From Cryomorpha sp963741985 (GTDB lineage: Bacteria; Bacteroidota; Bacteroidia; Flavobacteriales_D; Cryomorphaceae), in the NCBI GenBank assembly GCA_963741985.1, contig CAVUKD010000002.1, forward strand, positions 1,054,001-1,118,000: 64,000 bases of DNA. Reading direction: 5' to 3'. The notes below the pieces were generated by a model, which ran no database searches, had not been told where the DNA came from, and saw only the letters and a list, made by a program, of their open reading frames with translations. Below are positions 26,647 to 34,469 of this stretch, piece after piece (positions within the stretch are counted from its first letter, which is position 1; every line of letters begins with the position of its first letter). The position numbers and the translations under genes were made by a program.

Positions 26647-29106
26647 ATGAAATCCCTTAAATTTTTTTTGGTACTTAGTGCCTATATGGTATTGAGTGCC
26701 GCCTCATACGCCCAAGGCGGGTGTAACGATTTTCGATATTACTATGCAGATATTGCCAGTAACGGAGTAACCGACATCTATGAAGTGACTCTGTCGGGTG
26801 TTAATGCCAATCTAACCCTATTGGTAACAAGCCCCGACGAAGTGCATATCGCACTCAATGAATCATCTAAACTTTTATATCTGGTGCGAAAGTCGGATGG
26901 AGCAATCAGTATTGTAGATCCGCTACTAGGCGCACCGGTAATGAGTCCGTGGAATATGCTTACGCCAAACATTCCGGGTATTGTAACCGCGACATTCGAT
27001 CCGAATAATGAGTTGATAATCGGTAGCGAAACCCTCGACCAATTATTCACAGTAGATCCTGCATACAACGCGTCTATTTATGATAGCAACTCACCGATTG
27101 ATGGGGGTGATATTGCTTATGACTCAGCAGGAGACCTTTATCTTGCCTCAGGTCTCGATTTATATAAGAATGAGGTATTTCCTACCCCAGATGTATTTAT
27201 CGGTTCTCTAAATAATAGCTATCCATCTACCGGATTGGCGCAAACAATGAGTGGTGATTTTATTTCGTCCTATAAAGGTTCTGATAAACTCCTAGTGCAT
27301 AACTCAAGCGCTATAGGTCAGGGCTCGTATAATTTGATGCTTAATGCCCTACCATTTATTTCCAATTATGGAGACTTAACATCGGGGTGTGTTCAGCCCC
27401 CACCGGTTATAGGTCAATGTAATCCGTTCACCACATTTTATGTTCAGCACGGCCCTGGAGTTGTCGGTTCTGACCTGTATGAAGTAAATTTCAACGGAGC
27501 GGATGCTAATTTAACTTTTGAGGTAAATGTTCCCTTTGAGGCTCACATTGCCTTTGATGCGCTGACAAACACAGTATTTATGGTCGATAAAGCCGGCACG
27601 AGCATTACGCATTACAACTATATATTCAACACCATTTCCAATACGGTGCCCATAGTTCCTCCTTTGAATGGAATTACGGCGGTGGTGTTTGATGATGTAA
27701 CTCAAATGCTCCTTGTTGGAGATATGGATCACGACAATATTTACACCTTAGACCCCAATCTCGGAACACATGTGCTTTATACCACCGCCAATGTCTCAGG
27801 AGGTGATCTGGCAATCAAAAATGGCACGTTGTATCTCGCCTCCCGATCTGGAAATTCTTTTTACGAATTTGCCGGACTGTTGCCTGTATTTAAAGGAACC
27901 ATGGCAACCGATAAAGTAAATGGACTGGCTCAAGCCAATAATGCAGGCGGTCTTATTACCTCAAATTACGGATCAAACGACTTTATTGAAATTGATGTAA
28001 ACGGTGCAACCGTAAATACTTTTGCTGCAAAACTCAATGGATCTTCATTCACTCTACTTAACGGCGATATGGCAGCCGGGTGTGGTGATGGAGAATTTGG
28101 GCCGGGATGCTCCGACTTTAGGTATTACTATATAGCTGACAATACACCCGGGGTTCCACAAGGCCGAGTCTTTACCGCTCAGGTCATCGGCAACAACTTC
28201 GTTGTTACACCGTTTTTCGATTCCGGTATCAGTGGACACATCGCCGTGAGCGAAACAACGGGCAATGTATTTGTAATAAATAGTAACGGCTCATCTATTA
28301 AAACGTTCGATCAAAATGGTGTGCTACAATTTTCACAAGCTTTGGTAGGACTCAATAGTACCACGGCGTTAGTTTGGCATAAAGCCGACCAAAAACTCTA
28401 TGTTGGCAACGCACAAAGCGATGAAGTATTTACTGTAGATCCTTCAAACGGAAATCTCGTTCTTTTCGCTAATAATATGCCTGTTCGCGGAGGCGATTTA
28501 ATAAGTACAGATAGTGGCGACTTGCTTCTCGTAAAACGTGATCCAACTCCGCAGCTATCAAAAGTCTATGATATCACCAGCGGGGTAGCAAACTATTTGG
28601 GTGACGTTTCAAATTCTATTAATGGTGCAGCTCTTATGGACAACGGAGACTACATTATGGCTGAAGGTGACAATTCCTTGAATTTCCACACGTATTCTGC
28701 CGCCATTGTAGCGGGGCCAGTACTCAATTCTGTCGATAATCTTTTAAACCCTTTCCCACTCTTCGATGGAGATATGGCGAGCGCATGCTTTGATAATGTA
28801 CCTCCTGTTCCCGGACCAAAAACTGAAGTAAACATTGCGGAGGTAGTTACTAAGTTGAATTCCTATCCTAACCCTACTTCTGGAAGGGCAGAGGTGACAT
28901 TCCTCACAAACTACACCGGTAGAGCCACCTTAGAGGTGTACGACATGAGCGGACTGCGCCTTGCAACCTTGTATGATGCCGAAGTCAATAAAGGTGAGTT
29001 GTACAGAATTCGATATAACGGCAATTCTTTAGCAAACGGAGTATACATGTATAGGTTAACTACCAAAAGTGAGGTGGTCATGTCTAAATTTATAATTGCG
29101 CACTGA
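26647..29106 (+). CDS. Secreted protein with three tandem propeller-like modules and T9SS sorting domain
   Basis: 819 aa. The signal peptide ends near SAASYAQG. Three homologous modules of ~235 residues follow, each starting with a Cys-x-x-F-(R/T)-(Y/F)-Y-Y/V motif (CNDFRYYY, CNPFTTFY, CSDFRYYY). Each contains similar HIAL/HIAF/HIAV, VDP and GGDL/GGDI strands, like YVTN or NHL propeller blades. The C-terminus has YPNPTSGRAEV...LANGVYMYRL...KFIIAH, a T9SS type A sorting domain. It is likely an extracellular or surface protein; the binding partner is unknown. The two Cys of each module could form disulfides after secretion. Confidence 0.86.
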   Translation: MKSLKFFLVLSAYMVLSAASYAQGGCNDFRYYYADIASNGVTDIYEVTLSGVNANLTLLVTSPDEVHIALNESSKLLYLVRKSDGAISIVDPLLGAPVMSPWNMLTPNIPGIVTATFDPNNELIIGSETLDQLFTVDPAYNASIYDSNSPIDGGDIAYDSAGDLYLASGLDLYKNEVFPTPDVFIGSLNNSYPSTGLAQTMSGDFISSYKGSDKLLVHNSSAIGQGSYNLMLNALPFISNYGDLTSGCVQPPPVIGQCNPFTTFYVQHGPGVVGSDLYEVNFNGADANLTFEVNVPFEAHIAFDALTNTVFMVDKAGTSITHYNYIFNTISNTVPIVPPLNGITAVVFDDVTQMLLVGDMDHDNIYTLDPNLGTHVLYTTANVSGGDLAIKNGTLYLASRSGNSFYEFAGLLPVFKGTMATDKVNGLAQANNAGGLITSNYGSNDFIEIDVNGATVNTFAAKLNGSSFTLLNGDMAAGCGDGEFGPGCSDFRYYYIADNTPGVPQGRVFTAQVIGNNFVVTPFFDSGISGHIAVSETTGNVFVINSNGSSIKTFDQNGVLQFSQALVGLNSTTALVWHKADQKLYVGNAQSDEVFTVDPSNGNLVLFANNMPVRGGDLISTDSGDLLLVKRDPTPQLSKVYDITSGVANYLGDVSNSINGAALMDNGDYIMAEGDNSLNFHTYSAAIVAGPVLNSVDNLLNPFPLFDGDMASACFDNVPPVPGPKTEVNIAEVVTKLNSYPNPTSGRAEVTFLTNYTGRATLEVYDMSGLRLATLYDAEVNKGELYRIRYNGNSLANGVYMYRLTTKSEVVMSKFIIAH

Positions 29107-29577
29107 TGCATAATTGATTAGCACCCGCTTATCGGTATGATCGAAATAGTAATTATAAATCCTTTAAAACTAAAGCCCCGGCAGAAAATTTGCCGGGGTT
29201 TATTCGTGTCGTTGTGTGTCTATTAAATACCAATACATTAGTCCTTCTAACTCCGAAATTTAGGAATTCAATTTGGAAATCGACAATTCTCAATTGTATA
29301 ATGGAGTGTACATTCAGAAAGTAGTTGCGAACGGCAAGAGTTACAGAAAGAAAATTTAAAGGATTACCAGGAACTGATGCGTGGACAAAGTGAGCGGTGA
29401 GGAAATCCTGAGCTTTAGAATCCACGGTTTGAAATAACATTCCAATACCTTGAGCGTTATTCGAAAAATTAAATCCTCTTTATCATCTTTCAGCTCATAG
29501 TTTAAGGCTTCAAGCTCAGAACGGCCTGAATGCTGCATTATTTCGCAGCCAGCAAAAGAGCCTCGGGACTTTTAAGC
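29107..29577. other. Intergenic region with terminator only
   Basis: 471 nt. A strong hairpin at 29175-29201 ends the upstream gene. Two overlapping minus-strand frames of 60-95 codons show no conserved features, starts or spacing and are not called. Confidence 0.5.
29175..29201 (+). terminator. Rho-independent terminator after the T9SS gene
   Basis: An 8-bp GC-rich stem CCCCGGCA / TGCCGGGG with a 7-nt loop is extended by a G-T and two A-T pairs and followed by TTTATT. It lies about 65 nt past the stop codon. Confidence 0.8.
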
Positions 29578-30042
29578 TCAAAGTAAAACCACCTTCCTCC
29601 GGATACTCTGCTCCAACGAAATCATAGTCTCCGTCCGCTGAATCCCCGCCACGGCCTGTATCTTCTCATTGAGCACTGTCCGCAGATGCGTAGTATTCGT
29701 GCAAACAATCTTAACAAAGATGCTATACCCGCCCGTAGTGTAATACGCCTCGGTAATTTCATCTATCTTTTCCAATTCGGGAATCACATCCTTATAATTC
29801 ACGCTCTTTTCGAGGAATATCCCGATAAACGCGGTAAGATCATACCCCAGCTTGGCAGGATCGATGATCAACTCTGTACCGAGCACAATTCCCAATTTCT
29901 CCAGCTTCTTCATCCGCACATGGATCGTTCCGGGCGAGACAATCAACTTTTGGGCGATATCTGTATACGGTGTTCGGGCATTTTCGATTAATGCCTGCAT
30001 AATCTCCCGGTCTAAATTGTCAATCTGATAATCTGCTTCCAT
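29578..30042 (-). CDS. Lrp/AsnC-family transcriptional regulator
   Basis: 154 aa. The N-terminal helix-turn-helix is DNLDREIMQALIENARTPYTDIAQKLIVSPGTIHVRMKKLEKLGIV. The C-terminal RAM effector-binding domain spans ~70-150 (ITEAYYTTGGYSIFVKIVC, a typical Gly-rich turn). Family members form octamers and respond to amino acids. The ATG is at 30042. The divergent intergenic region has an AT-rich palindrome and a direct repeat that could be its autoregulatory operator. Just upstream, on the other strand, is the promoter of a structured RNA, which it may also control (inference). Confidence 0.93.
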   Translation of the reverse strand: MEADYQIDNLDREIMQALIENARTPYTDIAQKLIVSPGTIHVRMKKLEKLGIVLGTELIIDPAKLGYDLTAFIGIFLEKSVNYKDVIPELEKIDEITEAYYTTGGYSIFVKIVCTNTTHLRTVLNEKIQAVAGIQRTETMISLEQSIRRKVVLL

Positions 30043-30071
30043 ATTAAGGTCGTTTAAATATTATATCAAAA

Positions 30072-30139
30072 ATGAATTTAATGATATATTATCATATTCA
30101 TATTTATTTCGCTAATATATTAAATTATTATGAATTTAA
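30072..30139. promoter_or_regulatory. Putative Lrp-type operator region
   Basis: Direct repeats ATGAATTTAA at 30072-30081 and 30130-30139 (58 nt apart) flank an inverted repeat TGATA-tat-TATCA at 30082-30094. The AT-rich layout is typical of Lrp/AsnC binding, where the protein wraps DNA. Confidence 0.4.
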
Positions 30140-30151
30140 AGCCTCTTGCTA

Positions 30152-30159
30152 TATCTTTG
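30152..30159 (+). promoter_or_regulatory. TAnnTTTG promoter box (TATCTTTG) of the ncRNA
   Basis: TATCTTTG is a canonical Bacteroidota -7 box on the plus strand, facing away from the Lrp/AsnC gene. The -33 element is weak. No ORF follows before the strong terminator at 30538-30575, so the product is probably an RNA of ~415 nt. Confidence 0.5.
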
Positions 30160-30392
30160 ACACAGATCATTACGTACAAAGATTGGCAACGGCCAAATAA
30201 TAAATAGTATCTGCAAATACAGTCGAGTGTCTGGATCACAGAGTTCAAGATCAAGGCATGTGAAGATTTGAAAACCAAGGAATTTACAACTTAGCGCAGC
30301 GGGCTCACAACCGAAGGGCGTAAATGTAAATGACTATTTTCAAATCAAGCATAACGAAGATATTGGACTATATGGACAGACACTACATATAC

Positions 30393-30517
30393 TGTGGGGT
30401 GATGAAACAGGCAGACATGCCCCCCTGTCTCGGGGGTGGAGATCACGGAATAAATTAATGCTATGAAATGGCAAAATAACTAACCGCTCCTTGGAGGTTC
30501 GAATCCTTCCCCTACAG
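30393..30517 (+). tRNA. tRNA-like element, class II fold, anticodon-position GTC, giant variable arm
   Basis: All cloverleaf arms are present: acceptor TGTGGGG (30393-30399) with CCCTACA (30510-30516, one G-T); D-arm ATG-AAACAGGCAGA-CAT; anticodon arm CCCCC-CTGTCTC-GGGGG (30420-30436); T-arm GGAGG-TTCGAAT-CCTTC (30493-30509). The discriminator is G and no CCA is encoded. The anticodon position reads GTC (Asp), but position 37 is U and the D-loop looks Leu-like. Asp tRNAs have short variable loops; here the variable arm is ~50 nt (30438-30490) and folds into GGAG/CTCC, CGG/CCG, TTA/TAA and TGCTAT/ATGGCA. It may be a functional odd tRNA, a tRNA-derived RNA domain or a decayed gene. Confidence 0.5.
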
Positions 30518-30537
30518 CTGAATTAAGCATAGATTAT

Positions 30538-30575
30538 AAAAGGCCCGAATTCTGTCGAATTCGGGCCTTTTTTTT
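30538..30575. terminator. Strong bidirectional rho-independent terminator
   Basis: An 11-bp perfect stem GGCCCGAATTC / GAATTCGGGCC with a 4-nt loop is flanked by As and a T8 run. It can stop both the plus-strand RNA and the convergent Cys-repeat gene whose stop is at 30591. Confidence 0.92.
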
Positions 30576-30590
30576 ATATAAAATTTCCAT

Positions 30591-32309
30591 CTACAGAAAG
30601 AAAGGGTAATTGAATTTAAACTCTAAGTTTGAGAAAGAACCATATTCATGCGTTCCATCCAACAGTCCTCTTGCAAGTCCACCTCCATTGATATTTCCTT
30701 TCGTGTAATATGAAGAAACTTGAGCGAACCCTTGAAGGTAAGTATACGTCAATATTGAAGGGCCATTTGCAGTCAAAATAGATTGGAAGCATTTATTGTA
30801 TGCAGAAGGATTGTCAACTAATTTTTCTTCATAAGTCAAATATGGAATCACAGACGCGGCTGGCAGAACTACAGAACATACTGGATAATCCGGATCATCT
30901 AAAGGAAGCATATTAACCGGCTCGGTAGTAGTTTCCGGCCATGGAATATAAAGTGTGATAGTTTTTACAAACATTCCGTCAGATTGAGTCATAAATCCTT
31001 GATTAGCAACAACTTTCAAATAGGGTTGCCCGAATGCACTTTGAACCTTATTAACAGCTAAACCGGGATATGCCGGGCCTAAATTCAAGGTATCTGTCAT
31101 TCCAGAAGAAGCTAACAGTTTATTGTAAGAATATTGGTCTCTGAAAGGGGAGTTCCCCAAACCAATGGATGTAGCGGTTAACTCCTGATCACAAGTAGGG
31201 CAATCGGGACCACCACAATCAATATCTAATTCGTAAAGACCTAAATCTTCATCCTGATTAATAATACCATCATGGCAAGAAGGACAAACAGGACAGTCAA
31301 ATCCGTCAATCGGATAATCAACACAATCCACATCAAACTCAGGTCCGTTTTTAATCATATCGTCGCATGTTGGACACGTAGGACATGGTGTCATCGGATC
31401 ATCATCACAGTCAACCCCGGTTTCCGCCCCGTCCATAATCCCATTAGCACAGCTTACAATATCACTGCATGGGGTACTCGCGCACGCACCAGTACCACCA
31501 CAATCAATTCCAGTTTCGCTACCGTTCTGAATTCCGTCAAAACAAGTGGGAAGCGGACAATCAGGACAAGAAGTTAAGTTGTTGTCGTCGCAGTCAATAC
31601 CTGTTTCAGTGACAACTACGTATCCCGCAGGAAGATCTTCATTGAGCTCAATATGAATGTTTTGAATTCCGTCATCACAGGTCGGATCCGGACATTCGCC
31701 ACAAATCGATGGTTCAATCATATCACCGCAGTCAATTCCTGTTTCGGTACCGTTTTGAATGCCGTCGTTGCAATTTGGAGGCGGACAGGGAAATCCCGTG
31801 CTTCCACCACAATCAACTCCCTCTTCATCGCCATTTTGGATTCCATCATCATTCGCTCCGTTGTATGCAGCTAAACAAGGAAAGCCAGTATCCACTCCTT
31901 TTTCCATTACCAAACGGTAAAGTTTTCCTGTCAGGCTCTGACCTACACTATCATTCGCAAGGTCAGCTTCAGTAAGATTGGGATCGTAGACCCAGTGTGC
32001 ATTTTGAATACCATCATCACAAGTAGAACAAGGCTCACAGTTGGCACCGCCACAATCGATACCAACTACTTGAGCGTTAGGATTGAGTTGTGTCACCGGA
32101 CTTTGTTCGTCTTGGTTCGCTATTCCGTCTGTACAGTCGGGCTCACATTCAGGACAATTCGGACCCCCGCAGTCAACGCGCAGCTCGCCTTGATTTTTAA
32201 CCTCATCAAAACAGGTAGGTTGGATTTCATTGTCGGGATTTCTACAAGAACCTAACGCGAGAAGCGCGAAGAAAAGAATTCCAAGATTGCGGATTATAGC
32301 TGATTTCAT
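30591..32309 (-). CDS. Putative lipoprotein with ~10 Cys-rich DGIQN-x-ETGxDCGG repeats
   Basis: 572 aa. A signal peptide ends in a lipobox (LLALGSC), so it is probably anchored in the outer or inner membrane. About ten imperfect repeats of C-x-DGIQNG-x-ETGIDCGG-x-x-C-x-x-C fill residues ~30-370, rich in Asp/Asn and Cys, which suggests calcium binding and disulfides outside the cytoplasm. The C-terminal ~200 residues form a separate region with no match I recognise. The ATG at 32309 gives the lipoprotein signal; the longer upstream frame has no such signal and would include the promoter. It is divergent from recJ. Function is unknown. Confidence 0.82.
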   Translation of the reverse strand: MKSAIIRNLGILFFALLALGSCRNPDNEIQPTCFDEVKNQGELRVDCGGPNCPECEPDCTDGIANQDEQSPVTQLNPNAQVVGIDCGGANCEPCSTCDDGIQNAHWVYDPNLTEADLANDSVGQSLTGKLYRLVMEKGVDTGFPCLAAYNGANDDGIQNGDEEGVDCGGSTGFPCPPPNCNDGIQNGTETGIDCGDMIEPSICGECPDPTCDDGIQNIHIELNEDLPAGYVVVTETGIDCDDNNLTSCPDCPLPTCFDGIQNGSETGIDCGGTGACASTPCSDIVSCANGIMDGAETGVDCDDDPMTPCPTCPTCDDMIKNGPEFDVDCVDYPIDGFDCPVCPSCHDGIINQDEDLGLYELDIDCGGPDCPTCDQELTATSIGLGNSPFRDQYSYNKLLASSGMTDTLNLGPAYPGLAVNKVQSAFGQPYLKVVANQGFMTQSDGMFVKTITLYIPWPETTTEPVNMLPLDDPDYPVCSVVLPAASVIPYLTYEEKLVDNPSAYNKCFQSILTANGPSILTYTYLQGFAQVSSYYTKGNINGGGLARGLLDGTHEYGSFSNLEFKFNYPFFL

Positions 32310-32392
32310 TGAGATTGGGTTTAAAACAGTTAATTCTGTTTCAGGTAAAACTGTATAATTATGGTAATAGTACGGATCAATTCTTTGACGTT

Positions 32393-32422
32393 CAAAAATA
32401 CACAAAGTTGTTTTTCTACCAA
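32393..32422 (-). promoter_or_regulatory. Complete Bacteroidota promoter (TTG - 19 nt - TATTTTTG)
   Basis: On the minus strand, TTG (32422-32420), a 19-nt spacer and TATTTTTG (32400-32393) match the -33/-7 consensus exactly. The gene start at 32309 would follow a ~75-nt leader. Confidence 0.65.
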
Positions 32423-32497
32423 GTGGGAAAGCTAATTTCCGTAAATTAGACCCTTCGCGCAGGTTTTCTGCGCCCAGCACCAAGATCACACCCCGTT

Positions 32498-34234
32498 ATG
32501 ACTAATCTGATTTCCAGCACACTGGAATGGAACATAAAACCCAAAGCCGATCACTTAATTACCGACCGACTAATAGACGAAATACAGAATTTACACCCTG
32601 TTGTAGCCGAAATACTCGCACAACGCGGTCTCCAAAACTTCGATTCCGTCCGTAAATTCTTTCGTCCCAACCTCAATGAAATAGACGAATACGGTGAAAT
32701 GAAGGATTGCGATAAAGCCGCTATCCGCCTCAAAGAAGCTCTGGACAAAAACCAAAAAATCCTCATTTACGGCGATTACGATGTCGACGGTACCTGCTCG
32801 GTGAGCACCTGCTACCAATTTCTGAAGTCGCTCCATGCCGATGTTCATTATTACATCCCCGACCGATACGCCGAAGGATACGGCGTGAGCAGCATCGGTA
32901 TCGACTACACACTGTCCGAAGGCTTCGATATGATGATCACGGTAGATTGCGGAATCCGTGCCACCGCCGAACTCACAAGGGCTCAGGCCAATGGCATCGA
33001 CGTGATCATCTGCGACCACCACTTGCCGGGAGAAGAACTGCCTGAAGTTTTCGCCATCTTAAATCCGCAACAATCCGATTGCCCCTTTCGGGGAAAAGAA
33101 CTCTGTGGATGCGGTGTAGCCCTTATGCTTTTGCGTGCGCTTTCGCGAAAAACGGGTCAGCCATCTCTCTGGAAAAACTACCTCGACCTCACTGCCATAG
33201 CTACCTGTTGCGATATCGTTCCACTTTCGGGAATAAACCGAATAATCGTCTCCGAAGGCCTCACAAGATTGAATGCCCACAAATCACCCGGAATTGACGC
33301 ACTTCTCACCCGGGCAAAGTTTTCAGGACACCTCAACGTCGGCGATATCGTTTTTAAAATCGGCCCGCGAATAAATGCCGCCGGACGACTGGATCACGCC
33401 AATACAGCAGTCGAGCTCTTAATATCTCAAGATTCCGAAGAGGCCGGCGCACTCGCCGACACCATCGAAAAGCTCAATACAGATCGGCGAACCATGGACA
33501 AAAACACAACCCGAGAAGCGAAAATTCAGCTGACAGAAATCGATCCGGAATTCAACCGCCGTAGCACAGTAGTGCACAGCGAAGACTGGCACAAAGGAAT
33601 TATTGGAATCGTAGCCTCCCGCCTTATTGAATTTTGCTACCGCCCCACCATTGTACTTACCAAACAAGACGGAATGCTCACCGGCAGTGCGCGGAGCGTA
33701 GAAGGCGTTCACCTATATAATGCGCTGGAGGCTTGCAGCCTGCATCTTACCAAATTTGGCGGCCATAAAGCGGCGGCAGGGCTTTCGCTAAAAGAAGAAT
33801 CCCTATCCGATTTTCTCGAAGCCTTTGAAAATGCCGTAAACGTCGAAACCGCCGGAGTACGTGGCGTCCCAACCCTCAACATTGATGTTCAAGTAGATCT
33901 TGCTGATTGGTACACCGACAAATACCGCTCTTTTCTCGACCAGCTAAACAGATGCCGGCCTTTCGGCCCAACTAATATGCCTCCGCTATTTGCCACAGAG
34001 TTCTGTCTGGCCAAATACCCGAAAATAGTAGGTCAGGATCACTTAAAATTCACTGTTTTTCAAAAGCACGATCCGAAAAGACTCATTCCCGTAATTGCTT
34101 TTAATATGGCGCACCACTACGAAGCTATGGCCGATAATCGTCCTTTCAAAATCGCTTACACCATTGAAGAAACTGAGTGGAAAGGCAGGAAGGGAATTCA
34201 ACTTGAAGCGAGGGATATTGTTTTTGAGCAATAA
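32498..34234 (+). CDS. recJ: Single-stranded-DNA-specific exonuclease RecJ
   Basis: 578 aa. A DHH-family 5'-3' ssDNA exonuclease acting in RecF-pathway recombination and mismatch or base-excision repair. Motifs: ILIYGDYDVDGTCS (I), TVDCGIRA (II), CDHHLPG (III, DHH), CGCGVALML, and DHH-associated KAAAGLSL near 33770. The OB-fold segment follows at the C-terminus. The length is normal for RecJ in Bacteroidota. It is divergent from the Cys-repeat lipoprotein. The region after its stop carries copies of a dispersed GCAAAG-type repeat. Confidence 0.96.
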   Translation: MTNLISSTLEWNIKPKADHLITDRLIDEIQNLHPVVAEILAQRGLQNFDSVRKFFRPNLNEIDEYGEMKDCDKAAIRLKEALDKNQKILIYGDYDVDGTCSVSTCYQFLKSLHADVHYYIPDRYAEGYGVSSIGIDYTLSEGFDMMITVDCGIRATAELTRAQANGIDVIICDHHLPGEELPEVFAILNPQQSDCPFRGKELCGCGVALMLLRALSRKTGQPSLWKNYLDLTAIATCCDIVPLSGINRIIVSEGLTRLNAHKSPGIDALLTRAKFSGHLNVGDIVFKIGPRINAAGRLDHANTAVELLISQDSEEAGALADTIEKLNTDRRTMDKNTTREAKIQLTEIDPEFNRRSTVVHSEDWHKGIIGIVASRLIEFCYRPTIVLTKQDGMLTGSARSVEGVHLYNALEACSLHLTKFGGHKAAAGLSLKEESLSDFLEAFENAVNVETAGVRGVPTLNIDVQVDLADWYTDKYRSFLDQLNRCRPFGPTNMPPLFATEFCLAKYPKIVGQDHLKFTVFQKHDPKRLIPVIAFNMAHHYEAMADNRPFKIAYTIEETEWKGRKGIQLEARDIVFEQ

Positions 34235-34241
34235 GAACCCA

Positions 34242-34396
34242 TTAACCGCAAATGGCGCAAAGATTTTATGCGAGTTTCGCAGTGTAATTTCTACAATCGT
34301 TCAGGAAAAGTCTTCTCTTGAAATTTCTGAATAATCCAGTTTTGGAATTTATCTGCGTTCTTTGAGATTAACCTCTGCGAAACTTGCGAACGGAGG
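34242..34396. repeat. Dispersed intergenic repeat (TTAACCGC..GCGCAAA..TTCGCAG type), copy 1
   Basis: 34242-34284 reads TTAACCGCaaatggcGCAAA... ending GTTTCGCAGTG. A second block at ~34354-34396, in inverted orientation, has CTGCGTTCTTTGAGATTAACC and CTGCGAAACTTGCGAACGG. The same words occur in reverse complement at 41779-41822, so this is a repeat family rather than unique sequence. Confidence 0.5.
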
Positions 34397-34469
34397 GAGT
34401 CCGAATTGGACGGTTAAAAACCCACATCTCTGCTACCCCTCAAACCAAAAATCAACCACTAAAAACCAA

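Larger units (their letters stand above)
30160..30575 (+). ncRNA. Putative structured noncoding RNA with tRNA-like 3' domain
   Basis: Between a promoter box and a strong terminator lies a gene-free ~415-nt segment rich in base pairing. A 5' hairpin TTGGC/GCCAA spans 30183-30196. A long stem follows, closed by 10 perfect pairs (30265-30274 with 30337-30346), containing TTTAC/GTAAA (30283-30287/30320-30324) and CGG/CCG (30300-30302/30311-30313). The tRNA-like element is at 30393-30517. It lacks the conserved 5' sequence and the ALAA tag of tmRNA, and the RNase P and SRP RNA cores. I do not recognise the family. Exact ends are inferred. Confidence 0.55.

Noticed and set aside
29153..29538. Two overlapping minus-strand frames near the Lrp gene
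   Set aside because: They overlap the terminator, have no conserved motif and no plausible start signal. Composition looks random.
30160..30575. tmRNA (ssrA)
   Set aside because: The RNA has a tRNA-like 3' domain, but no conserved tmRNA 5' end pairing with it and no ALAA-type tag sequence; the acceptor pairs locally.
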